Shown: positions 22,764 to 33,574 of the stretch, piece after piece
Layout of the letters: every line of letters starts with the position of its first letter
Position numbering within the stretch: position 1 is the stretch's first letter
NCBI GenBank assembly: GCA_002221725.1
Contig: NJFT01000256.1
Location: 1-54,747 of the forward strand
From: Scedosporium boydii
Taxonomy: Eukaryota > Ascomycota > Sordariomycetes > Microascales > Microascaceae
DNA length: 54,747 nucleotides
Direction of reading: 5' to 3'
Made by a program: the position numbers and the translations under genes
The notes under the pieces: generated by a model
The model's database searches: none
Told to the model about the DNA's origin: nothing
What the model saw: only the letters and a program-made list of their open reading frames with translations

Positions 22764-24054
22764 CGTCAGTGGGACCAACTGAAATGCTAATCGCTTTCTT
22801 TCACCTTGTTCATGACGAGCGATCATCCTCAAGAGCGCCTCTCACGAAATTGGATAGATCGTCGTCTCCGCCAATTGCCCCGACAGTGATGAGGGTTCAA
22901 GACGGGGGAGGGAGGATGATCGTCTACGAATTGCCGGGATCAATTCAGACGGGGCAGAGCCCTCGATAAATTGGTGACATATTCTTACGCCGGTGTTCTC
23001 CGCTTCGTTACGGGGATTCCTCAAACCGCTTCGGGAACCCTTGTCTGACGCCTTTTCAGGACAGCAACCGCTCTCATTTGCTTGTTTTGGAGGCCAGAGA
23101 GACCAGGGTCGCAGGCATTGCCGGATCGGTGGGGCAGCACAGCCTTATAGCACCGTGTTAATCAGACATGATGCAGATGCAGAATTTCTGAATGGCTAAA
23201 GTGGAAGATGTCAAGGATGTTTGCTAGGAAATGCTAGAACCCAGAGCGGCGGTTTGCTGGTATTTCTTGGTAAAGATTCCCTCAATCTGAGAAGCGATCT
23301 ACAAGGAACGAAGACGATCACTGGACGAAGTACGAGCAGAGCCTCTGGAAGTTGGCCCTAAACGACGACGGCAGAGACTTACCCGAGACTTACCCAAGAC
23401 CAAGATAAATTGGATTTTCTCGATTTCATGAAATCTTCCTCAATTGAATCTCTCTACGAAGTACAGTGCGCCATCATCTAGAATACCTTCAGCTGGCATG
23501 CAACTCCGGCAGGCTTCGCCTCTTCTGTCCGTCTCTGTCGGGGCGAGTGGCGGTCTGCCGTCCATTGGGTGAGACACTCTTCACGAGACGGCGTGGCGCA
23601 GCGCGGATTTACCCCGCGGGCGGCTGACCTGGAATGAGGCCGTTCTCATGCTCTCCCGACTTCATCAAGTTATTCTCACGAACACTGCACTAGTTTTTCT
23701 CCACTCGTGGCTGTGAGATGGCCTTTTCTAAGGTGAAGGCGAAAAGGGCAAGGTGATGTGGCAGCATTGGTTTGGCTGTTGGGTATTAAATTCGTCGTTG
23801 TTTTGCTCTTTGAGCCTCAGCCAGGGCCGTGGGAACACGCATCTTGAGTGGTATCAATCGCCAGGCTATCAATCGGGTTGAGCTCGTCTCACAGCCCCCA
23901 ACGAACTATCGATGTATCGCCGCCAAACTAGGCTAATTTCACCTACTTAGAAACCATATCACAGGGGGGCTGAGCAAAGAGCTTCACATTATCTCATCAG
24001 CCAAGCTACCTCGCCCTCTTGTCTCACGTAAATTTTTTTATTTTTTTGTTACAA
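22764..24054. other. intergenic region between MED17 3' end and PLC 5' end
   Basis: Presumed promoter and 5' leader of the phospholipase gene plus the MED17 3' UTR. One exact TACGAAGTA is at 23455. Just upstream of the PLC start, another minus-strand frame shows two acidic, coding-looking runs (around 22888-22818 and 22796-22731) interrupted by two TGA codons. I could not fit them into a spliced model. Confidence 0.45.
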
Positions 24055-26211
24055 CTACGCGTAAACTTGGTTGATGAGCTGCAGGCACACATCAGTAAGG
24101 CCGAGTTCCTTAGCCTCGGCCTGAGATCCGTCAGCCGTCCAGACATGTTTGAGGACCTTCGTATCCTCCTTGCCTACAATGGTCGTGACCTCGAGATGAG
24201 GATTCGAAGTGGGTCCCGCTACAGTAAAGGCGATCTCTCTCGGCGGACTAGCAGCCGTGGATAGCGACGCTCCGGACATGGTCTTGATCCAATAAGCCTT
24301 CCCCTCAATATCGAATCCTTCCTTGGCTTCCTTTGAGTCGAGGGACCCGTATTTCCGGCTAAGGCCTTCCTTCTCGCCTCCCTCGAGACGGGGCTGGAAG
24401 TGGTTCGTGAGCGCGCAGGATACGGCCTGGTCGATGTAGCAGCGCACTTCGGAGAGGTTGGGGTAATCGCGGTGGGGTGGACAAAATTCGATGAGGGTAT
24501 TGGGGAATTCGGGATTGGTCGCGGGAAGGTTAATCTGGTATATGGTGGCCGTGGCAGGGAGGAGCCATGTGCGGCCCATGATGGATATGCGATTGCCGGG
24601 TGTTATAATGAGGTCGATGGCGAAAGTAAGGGGTGCGGTTATGGTGCTAAGCACTGCTTGGGCCGGGTTGGAGCGGGCGCGGTCGCTGGACACGTTGGAT
24701 AAGTCGGCCAGGACATTTTGCGCCGTGATGAGATCGAATTTGGTGTCTGACATCTTTGCGTTGCGGAGGCTCTTCACTAGGCCCCCGATATACTTGGTGG
24801 TGTCCTCGACAGCCTCCATGTGCACGAGGCGGGCGATGATGGGCCGTAGCAGATGGTACTGGTTATGTAGTCGGTTGCGGGGTTGGTTGGGTGGTAGGGG
24901 CCTCGATCGGAACGTCTCGTTCTGGCGATGAGCATTTCCTAAGAAGATATGCAAAGAAATATGTATAGACTCGGCGAGCCAGTTATCGGATAAACCGTCT
25001 TCCCCCGGCGGACAATCATCAACTGATAAGAGTTCGATTCGGATTTTCATGCCGTTAGGCCTCGTGTAAACAATACTCGATTCGTATTGCCTAACGTCGT
25101 AGGACTGTAGGTTCCGCGCTTCCATCTGCAGTTCGTGCCACAACTCCCGTGCATAGATCGTGTTGCGCGCCTCAAGAACGTGGGCCGAAAGAGGCGCACT
25201 ATCATCTGCCGGTACGGGAGCGGTCTGTGACGATATTCCTGTAACTTTGCCATCCTTCTCAATGGTAATGACGAGTCGCTGCGCCTGCCCTCCCAGGTTG
25301 CCGAGATCCAGCTCGACCTTGCCATTTGTTGCCCGGCGCATCGGCGCAAGGCTGTACTTTCGGAATTCTGCCGATGCTATAAGCAGAGTTAGTCAAGGTC
25401 GAGAACTGGCTAAGGGTATTTCCACGTCACAGAATGTCCAAACACCTACCTTCGTTGAAGCCGAACCGGACACCCAAAGTTTGCCTCTCCTGCGGTAGTC
25501 TGCAAACAGACCACCCTCCTTCGCTCACAGATAGAACGTCCTGCCAGTATTTCGCCTCTTTTTCCACTTCCTTTTCTAATAGAGTAGAGGCCTTTTGAGC
25601 AGAGTCCTTGGTCTCTTCGATGGAGAGAATATTCCACCCGGCGGTAATGTTCGCAAAGTCTTTCATTTTGTCAGGAGTAATGTTGGATTCCGCGTGCTTT
25701 TGTGAGCCTAACGTTCCGATTCCAACAAGCTCGCGAAGGTCGTGCCGTAGTGTAACGCCGGCTTGGACCGGATTCTCTTTTGTGAGAAGAAGGGAGACGA
25801 GGTCGAGGGCGAAGAGAGCGCCATGGTGTGCCACACTAATGAAGACGGAGGTGGTCAGCAACATGCTTTGGACAAAGTCGACTACGGCGATCTGAGAGAG
25901 GAAGCATACATTATATTCTGCAATGTCTCGTTTCGAGCTTCTAGAGGATCCTTCCCACCAGCTGACTCGCCACCCTCATCCTCCTCCCCGCCCACGTCAT
26001 CGGCATCGCCCATTTTCACGTCTCCGCTCTCGTCAATTGTGCCATCCCTAATATTTTCAATATTTAGGACGCGAAAACCACCTGGATATGTCTGATTCAC
26101 GAGAGAGATGTAGTCTGATATCGTCTTGGGGCTTCGGTCGGCGTCGGGAATGGGCCATGGTCGGATGGGGCAGACCGGGGAGCCAGCGTTCTGGGCGGCT
26201 GAGTTCTCCAT
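24055..26211 (-). CDS. MED17: Mediator of RNA polymerase II transcription subunit 17 (Med17/Srb4)
   Basis: Core head-module subunit of Mediator, in the nucleus, needed for most Pol II transcription (family knowledge). Exons (-): 26211-25910, 25835-25450, 25376-24055; introns 74 and 73 bp; 669 aa, a usual length for fungal Med17. The N-terminus has the family signature IRPWPIP...ISDYISLVNQTYPGGFRVLN. It is followed by an acidic Glu/Asp/Gly stretch, then ALFALDLVSLLLTKENP, the WNILSIEETKDSAQKAS and KYWQDVLSVSEGGW motifs, GVRFGFNEASAEFR across intron 2, and the long conserved C-terminal part ending LINQVYA. The start is ATG 26211 (MENSAAQ), the first Met in the open frame. It is tandem with and upstream of the phospholipase gene and divergent from the DUF8035 gene. 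Confidence 0.92.
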
Positions 26212-27893
26212 TCTGTGTGGCGCACTGGGCAATGATGGCCCAAAAGAGATCGCCTATGTTGTATCTCTAGGAATAGTCCCTGAGGTGCCGCAAAATCATA
26301 ACGTGGGAACTACCATCTCAAAGGTGGGCTGGAAGCTTAACAGAGCTTGGTGGTGGATTTTGTTATCATTGATCAGCCTTGCGAGGTCGGTTGGTTGCAG
26401 CTGAGGTTTATTGTTGTAAACGGGATGTTTAGCTAACGGGTATATCAGCAATAGCAGGAGCAGACCCATGCTTCATCACGACGACCCCAGCTGGACGAGC
26501 AAACTCGACCAGAACCTCGAGCAAGAGATAGATTCTTTCTTTGTTTCCTTCCTCTCCTGTTTTCTACTTGTTCGTATTTTCTTTTCTTTCTACAGAGCCA
26601 ATTTGGCAATCTCGATGGGTCGGAAGACTAGTTCCGGAGGCAGGAAGCTATTTGGCATTGAGAAGCAAGGTCTTCGTACCGAGTAAATACTAAATGCTAC
26701 GTATAGAGCTGCATTTCGATTGGCAAGCTTCCGAATGACAATGACTCTTCAATCGAAATGGCCTAATACGATGGCCAGGTATTCAGATCAAATGCAGCTT
26801 GCCACACCCATCTCGTTATTTTTGGCTCCACTTCCCAGTCGATAGATCGCGGGAACTACGGAGTACGCATACGGAATAGTATACCTTCGTAATCTAGTTT
26901 AGCCTTGGCAGCAATGGCATCCGGGGAGTGTACGAAGTAGGCAGCACGATCGAACGAGGAGAGGCTTCTGGAATAAGAATTCCTGGAGGTGGGACAGACC
27001 TCAAGCTGGCCGGGCTGGCTGGGCTGGCCAAGCTCCCGGCTAATATAGTTCATATCAATTGATATTGCCTATGCTTCCGAATTCTGATCGGTTGTACGAA
27101 GATATGCGTCGACATCTAATCTCATCTCTAAGCGATGTGTGCAGACGAAGTACGTGTGCTACTTTCTAAAATAACGAGGCAGGGCCTAACGGTTTACGAT
27201 ATTCAGACGTGAACGAGAGACATGTACTTTTTCTGCTTGATTTGGTAAACGAGTTGCGACATTCCAACCTCATGATGGGCACTGGTTGGGTGGTGGAGAG
27301 GGCGTCATTGGGTCAGGCGACTGGGGAAGAAGAGAATGGCAGCGAACCGAAGTGGAACAAAAGGGCTGCAGGGTTGCGTCACCGGGTCCATCGGCGATGT
27401 CCAGGGCTGCGTTGATGGTGGATGGGTGATGGCCAAGATGGGCGATGTTAGATGAGTTAGTGACGGCTTGACGCATCTGCCGAGGGATGGGCGGGAGCTT
27501 GGCGAACGGAGGTTATGGACGGGGATTCTAAATCCAGTTTTCCGGAGAAAGAGAAGCCAATTTGTCTTCGATTTTGATATTTCAAATTGGGTATAGGGGA
27601 ATCTACAGTTTGCCAGGCGGTTAGTTGGAGTTTCTGGCCATGACGGATTTTTCATCAATATTGGGTTAGGTTCAATGCTAGGTTGGGCGAGATTGATCTG
27701 CACGCTGGACTAAACTTATTTCTAAGATGACTCCTTTCTCGACTTGGCTTCCAGGCGGCAAGTAAAACAAAGGGAATAAAACAAGGTTAAACCTTAGCAG
27801 GTCGAGAACGAATCTCTGCCCGACGACACGGCCTCGACTGCATTTTGTAACAAGCGAGGCGTTAAAAGATGCAGGGTAGGTGGGCGACAGCTT

Positions 27894-28260
27894 CTATCTT
27901 CTCGAATCACCGACGACTTGAGGCGGGAAGGGCAGCACCGGGAGTAAAATATCGGCCGAGGAGCTGGACTGGCCATCAATGTAGTATGCAGGAGACAGTG
28001 CGTTAGGCTCAGGAGAAGATTCGCAGGGAGCCAATGAATATGTTGGCGCCAGGCTGTGGGAACTGGTCGCCTGGAAGGCCTCTGGTGAAGAAGACGCCTC
28101 TCTGCTACGGCCAGGCGGTGGCGCGGATGTAACTTGGTGAGGGAGCACGACAGGAAGTAGGAAGAGCTTGAGGTCTCGGGCTGGCTTGTGGAATTGGCAA
28201 CGGGGGCCTGGCCTGAAAGTTGGGCTTCAGTCGCCGTTGACTTTGGTGGTTGTTGGACAT
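27894..28260 (-). pseudogene. possible frameshifted small Pro/Ser-rich ORF
   Basis: An ATG at 28260 opens a 51-codon frame (begins MSNNHQSQRRLKPNF) that stops at 28105. An overlapping frame offset by one base runs on to a stop at 27894 (ends VVGDSRR), with similar Ser/Pro/Ala-rich composition and ordinary-looking codons. No intron of workable length joins the two frames. This could be a frameshifted pseudogene, a sequencing indel or chance low-complexity sequence. No domain is recognised. A 16-A run and a TACGAAGTA copy lie upstream. Confidence 0.2.
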
Positions 28261-28637
28261 GGGTGGAAAGCTTGAGCTCTACTACGAAGTACCCAAGCCA
28301 GCCTGGCCATGGGAGCTGGACGGCGTGGATTTTCTCGAGCATCAAGCAAAATAGAATGCCGAATGTAGTACCTCGATAGGGAGCAGCAAAAAAAAAAAAA
28401 AAACCTATAAATAATCTCGGCGCGTATCAACGTCGTTACATGGGGACTGGAGACCGGAGACTAGGGTTAGAGATCAATTCTAGGAGATGGAGAAATGAAG
28501 AAAGCGAGATAGCCGCCAGAGGGGCTGCTGCTAGCCCTAGCTCATTTGGATTAATTGATGTCGAGCTGGCCAAATTGTCTGGCTGCGAAGGCAATGAACG
28601 ATTTGAACCCAGCATCGTGGGTCGCTTCATTAAGATT

Positions 28638-28677
28638 GGACTCGACTGGACTGGACTCGACTGGATTGGACTCGACC
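28638..28677 (+). repeat. 15-bp tandem repeat, about 2.7 copies
   Basis: GGACTCGACTGGACT-type unit repeated with one-base differences (…ACT, …ATT, …ACC). Non-coding. Confidence 0.8.
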
Positions 28678-30007
28678 ACCCCCCTAGAGCCGCTCCCTCG
28701 ACTGCAGTCTGCACTTTTAGCCCCTCAACGATGTCAATCTAGCCGCCTTGCCCCTCCCCCTCCCCTCTCATGCCTCTCATGCCTCTCATTGATGCCCCGC
28801 TCTATCATCATCCTCCATCCTCCAGCCTCCAATGGCCAATCTCGTCCTGAATGACGCTGGCAATCAAGCGAATTGGTCCAACAGTCCAACAGCCAGCAAC
28901 AACCCACCCCCGGTGTTTCCCTCAGCCCTCTAAGAGCTGCTGCGCCTTGGCAGCGGCTATGTGGTACTCATGCATCAAGCCGACCTATTGATGATGGACG
29001 ATGGGGGATTATGGATCCCTGCGTTCCGTGCTCCGGTGCTCGTTGACGTCTGCCTGCCTGGCAATCCGTCGACCATCGACCATGACCAGACATCTTGTCA
29101 TGCAGGCTCGCCCACCCTGCACGCCACCACCTTGATTCATCATTTGGCTTGGCTCGGTTCTTCCATGTTTCCCTTTGTCACTTTTCAGATCATTTCCACC
29201 CTCCCATTACTTCGTCGGTTTGCGTCAGTTTACATACAAAGCCGGCCATTTGAGGCTTGATTCGGCCCTCGATTCTGGATTCTGCTTCCTTGTCTTCCTT
29301 GTCTTCCTTGTCGCCCATGTGTCTGGTCTGTCCACACTCGCTCGCCTCTCCGCTTTCCAGCCGCCTCTTCCCTTATTCTTATCCTCCCCTTCCCTTTCCC
29401 CTCTTCCGATAGCCCTGTCTATCGACTCAGTACTTCGTACATGACCTCGTAACATTGAAGTCACATTTATAATAGAGGCTCTTCCTCAATTTCCCCTCTT
29501 TTCCCTTCCAGTTCATCCTTCGACTGCAAACTCATCTTGAAGTTCAGGCTTCCTAGAATTAATTTGATATTCGCGAGGGAACCGGAACAGCATTATTCCT
29601 TGTCAAAAAGAACCCAGTGCTGTGCTCTAGTCTGGTCTGCTCCGCTCCACTCCGCCCATCCCTCCGTCCTCTCCCGCATCCAACCTCTTTTCGCCCTCCT
29701 TCTCCCTACGCTGCATTGGCTCGCCGCTCGTCTGCCCATCCTGGTCGGCTGCCGTCTCAGAGAGGCTTAGGTCAGGTGGTCCATTGCCAGATCTCGGGAC
29801 CCTCTTTAACCTCTTAACCACCCTACGACTCGCTCACACTCACCACTCACCATTCCATCATTCTTCTCTATTTCATCCTTCATATTATTTCATCCGCTTC
29901 TTCGAATATCGGATTACCATTTCTTGAACCTTTGTTACTCTACTACTTTCGAAAGTTTAGAGTAAGCACCAATTCACAATCCTCATCAATTCCCACTACT
30001 ACTTGCT

Positions 30008-30035
30008 ACCCCTCCAACCCCTCCAACCCCTCCAA
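30008..30035 (+). repeat. 9-bp CCCCTCCAA triplicate in the DUF8035 5' leader
   Basis: Three tandem CCCCTCCAA units about 190 bp upstream of the start codon and just before an exact TACTTCGTA (30048). Position suggests a leader or core-promoter element; function is unknown. Confidence 0.7.
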
Positions 30036-30222
30036 GTACACTACCACTACTTCGTACTTCTCGAGGTAACCGCAAAAGAACCGAGCCGTCAGCCCTGGCC
30101 AAATTGTCCTACCTCACAAAATCAATTAATACCTTGTGCTTACCCACCCCCACCAACATCAACCGTTGCTGTTAATCCCGTCCTCTTCTACCCCGCTCGC
30201 AAGTCCAAAACCCCTTCCCACC

Positions 30223-32045
30223 ATGTCGTCGTACTACCGGGAAGAATATAGCCGTCCTGCCGAGGCGAGAGAGAGGACCTATGTCCGCGAACGCTCTCGT
30301 GAGCGATCAGTCGACCGCACTCCGGCTTTCCTTCGTGAACCCCGCCGCGAAGCGGGGCACCTAGTCCTTCGCCAGCGCGATGTCGAAACCGTTACTCGAC
30401 GTCGCAGCCCCAGTCCCGTTTACGTCGAGAGGGAACATGTTGTGCGACGCTCCCACAGCGTCTCCCCCTCCGAGAGGATAGTCGATCGCCAGCGCGTCGA
30501 GGTCTACGAGCGCCCTCCCAGCCCTGAACCCCACCGCGGGAGGAGCAGGAGCATCTCGCGTGTGCGCACCACCGTTGTTGACAGGGATAGGAGCAGCAGC
30601 CGGAGTAGCTCTTCGTATAGCGAGAGCAGCTGGAGCAGCTCCCCGAGCCCTCCTCCGAGATTTAGGAGGCGACCGAGGAGTGCGAGTCCCGTTTGGAAAG
30701 AGCGGGAGACGGAGAGGGTAAGGGTAACTCGGAAGGAGTCTGTGAGCCCTGCTCCTCCTCCGCCGCCGCAACCTGAGGTTCGAGCTCACCCTGTCGAGAG
30801 GATCGAGAGGGAAGTTATTACTCATTATACGGATGTTGACCATGGTATGTTCCTGCTGAGATTTTATTTTTTATTTTCGTTTTTCTTTGTTGCTTTCTCT
30901 CTTTCCTCAGTTGTCCCCCTCTTTTCCTCATTCTTCCTTTCCCCTTCAACTTTTCTTTAATCCTGGAATTTGAATCTCGGGAAGAGACAACATCCGACTA
31001 ATGCCAATCTCACGCTGTTAGGTGTTCTTGTTGTTCGACCTCCTACCCCTCAGCCTCAACCCCGGCCTCGCTCCAAGTCTCGAACCCGACACAAGGATAC
31101 CGAGATCGATATTTACACCTCTAAGAATGAGACCGAGGTCGATATTCGCAAGACCCACTCTCATTCCCGTTCTCGCTCCCGTTCGCGTCATCGACCCCAT
31201 GTCTACTACGATGACCGCGGTCGTGAGATCGTTGTCTCTGACAATGATCGTCTAGTTGTCGATTACAAATCTCGTCGACGCGCCCATTCTGCAGCCCCCT
31301 TCCCCGTGCGCGGCTACGACCCCGTCCGGGACGAGGCCGAAGAAATCGTCACTAAGATCGATTCTCGCGGTCGTGTCGGCGAAGCCTACCACGGCGCTAC
31401 CCGCGATTGGACTATTGTCGATGTTCCACCCGGCACGGAGCGCGTGCGAATGGATGGTGCTGGTGGCGCCTCGGCCGAGGTATCTTGGAAGAAGTACAGT
31501 GGCGTGAGGAGGACTCGGTTCATCCCTGACAGAGACGATGACGTCGTCGACGACTCTCCGCGAAAGAGTCGGGACAGCCTGAGCGTCCGTATTGTGGACA
31601 CGAAAAAGTCGGATCGCCGCGTCTCGGTTCGGCCACCGCCGGTACCCACGTTGGAGACGTGGACGGAGATTACGATGGATCTAGTCAACCGGGAGGCCCT
31701 CAAGCGGATGGGGTATCCATTTGAACAGCGACCCCCATTCTTCTACGTGATGCAGTACCTGACGAGCGTAAGAGCCACCTCTTCTTTCTCCAGCTACAGT
31801 TAGACGACGGAAATTGTTTTTTGGCTAACATATTGCCCTTTGTTATATAGCACGAGATTGATGACCTTGTCTCGCTCACTGCAAAGATCCGCCGTGAGCG
31901 ACGACTGAAGAACCGCCAGCGCCTTCGGGATAAGGACGTCGAACATGTCGTGATCCACAAGCATAAGCATCGCCACCACCACCCACGAGATGACTTCCGA
32001 TATGACAAACAGGTGGTCTTCGACCGAAGAGAGTACCGCGTCTAA
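30223..32045 (+). CDS. Arg/Ser-rich protein with C-terminal DUF8035 domain
   Basis: 520 aa as modelled from three exons: 30223-30844, 31022-31767, 31851-32045 (introns 177 and 83 bp, GT-AG). The first two thirds is disordered and highly charged, with many RS/SR dipeptides (SHSRSRSRSRHR in exon 2), Arg-Glu-Arg runs and poly-Pro. The fold-like part is about residues 425-480 (TWTEITMDLVNREALKRMGY, FFYVMQYLTS, then HEIDDLVSLTAKIRRERR across intron 2), which I read as the fungal DUF8035 domain. A His-rich segment precedes the C-terminus. The start at 30223 (accATGt, MSSYYREEYS) is the first ATG; the open frame extends upstream only through a GTG. RS composition recalls splicing or RNA-binding factors, but no RRM is present and no function is established to my knowledge. 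Confidence 0.82.
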
Positions 32046-32969
32046 TATCTGACATGATGTTTCTTAGCCTTGGAGCCCCTTGGGGACACTCTTGTCTTTT
32101 CATCTTCAATTTCACTCACTCTTTAATTTTCCTTTTCTCTTCGACTTGTTTCAGGAATTAGTCATGTTTTACGCAATGTGGAAGGGGAGGAGATGTGTGG
32201 GAAGAAGAAGGAGATCTCGATGATAAAATTATCGATGTGGATTTTGAAGTGTGTCCTATGGGGTTGATGGAAGTTGCCCCGTCCTTTCTTGCTTCCTCAT
32301 TGCGACGCATTTTCACATCTACCGTCACTGTTCTGTTGTTTCCTCTCCTATTTTTATTTTTATTTTTTTTTATTTTTATTTTTTTATTTTTTCCTTTTTC
32401 CCTTTCTGTTTGGGCGGAACTTAGTTCGCGGGGTTGTTTTCCGTTGCTGAAGAAGCTTCAAGTTCCCGTATGGATGCCACGACTTACGATTTATTGACGA
32501 TGACGAGCTCGGAATTCATCAAACTGGCGCCGTTGCTAGCGCATTTACTAGAGAGATCTTGATGTGTTTTATATAGGGTCGCGTTTATCAAGTACAAGAA
32601 ATAGAGTGTTACGTCTTACTTGAACTCGCCTGCAAGATCGGGAGGCCAGTGTCCAATGCGCTTCTTTCTTTGTTTGTGTTCTGATACGATGTAGGCGGTG
32701 ATGGAGACGTCAAGCCATGTGGGTAAGAAGAAGCATTGATACAAGCGATGAGGAACATGTACAGTGAAATTAACAAGGAATTCTTTTCGAATATATACAT
32801 TTCAGAATGCTGATCGCCTCTTTCAACTTCCAGTGTGGTCATCATTTCGTGCTCAATAGGACAGTCAATCCCCAAGAAATTATTATTCAGATGTGAAACC
32901 CAGCTCTCCTATCTCTCAAGATATATTTCCATGAGTAATCATGAGAGGAAAGGCTACCAAAAGGCTCAT
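32046..32969. other. convergent intergenic region with T-rich tract
   Basis: 3' flanks of the DUF8035 gene (+) and the secreted cysteine-rich gene (-). A T-rich tract with interspersed A at 32350-32400 could act in 3' end formation. No gene seen. Confidence 0.5.
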
Positions 32970-33574
32970 TTAAGCGTAGGGGTTAACCCAGGGGCGGCAC
33001 TTGTTAGCGGCACAGTAGCCGGCGCAGCAGGTACCCTGAGGTTGGCCATTGATGTAGCAATCAGCTGTTCAGAGGAAGGAAGAAAAAACGTTAGCTTCTA
33101 TTCTTCAAGAGAGACGAAGATGAAGGACTTGGTGAGGATAGTGGGAAGAAAAAAAACCTACAATAGGTTGGGAGACAGACTCCCGAGCAGCTCACGGAAC
33201 GAATAGGCTGAGGAGGGCCGACGAGGAGCTGCTGGACGCCCTGGGGCGAGATGGAGGACACGAAGGCGACGGGGCCGTCTGTGACGAAGTGGCAGTTGCT
33301 TTGGGCGAAGTAGTCTGGGGCGTCGATGATGCTAACAGCGATGTCGTTATCTAATGTTTGAGTTAGTACTGCCACAGCGAGTGGTTGTCATAGGCGAAAG
33401 GGCGAACTGACTAGTTTGATGGACTACACCGTCAGCGGGGAATTCCATCGAGTACGAGGCCGGGCCGCCGTGGAAAGTGAGGTGGACGGTTTGGGCGTCG
33501 CGGGGGGTGAGGGATGGGTGGGCGAAGGCCGTGGAGGCGAGGGTGAGGAGGGTGAGGGCGGAGGAGAGGAACAT
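32970..33574 (-). CDS. small secreted cysteine-rich protein (148 aa)
   Basis: Exons (-): 33574-33412, 33350-33162, 33064-32970; introns 61 and 97 bp. A clear signal peptide (MFLSSALTLLTLASTAFA, cleavage after A18) leads a mature protein of about 130 residues. Eight cysteines all lie in the second half: C74, C109, C113, C120, C130, C131, C135, C140. The last six (C-x6-C-x9-CC-x3-C-x4-C) have spacing resembling an inhibitor-cystine-knot. The segment NNDIAVSIIDAPDY and the end CAANKCRPW look like a family of fungal small secreted proteins I have seen as hypothetical. It is probably extracellular; an effector or antimicrobial role is only inference. Splice joins are supported by frame and by restoring HQTNNDIAV and PTYSDCYING. 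Confidence 0.82.

Larger units (their letters stand above)
26212..30222. other. 4-kb divergent intergenic region (MED17 / DUF8035 gene)
   Basis: It should contain both promoters. The part nearest the plus-strand gene (about 29150-30220) is strongly pyrimidine-rich, typical of fungal promoters and 5' leaders; a TATA-like ttataata lies near 29467. It carries four exact TACGAAGTA copies (26931, 28283, 29431, 30048) and TACGGAGTA at 26857. One P/S-rich minus-strand frame pair at 27894-28260 is listed separately. No other gene is supportable. Confidence 0.5.

Noticed and set aside
30361..30843. 160-codon minus-strand ORF
   Set aside because: Antisense shadow of the RS-rich coding exon.
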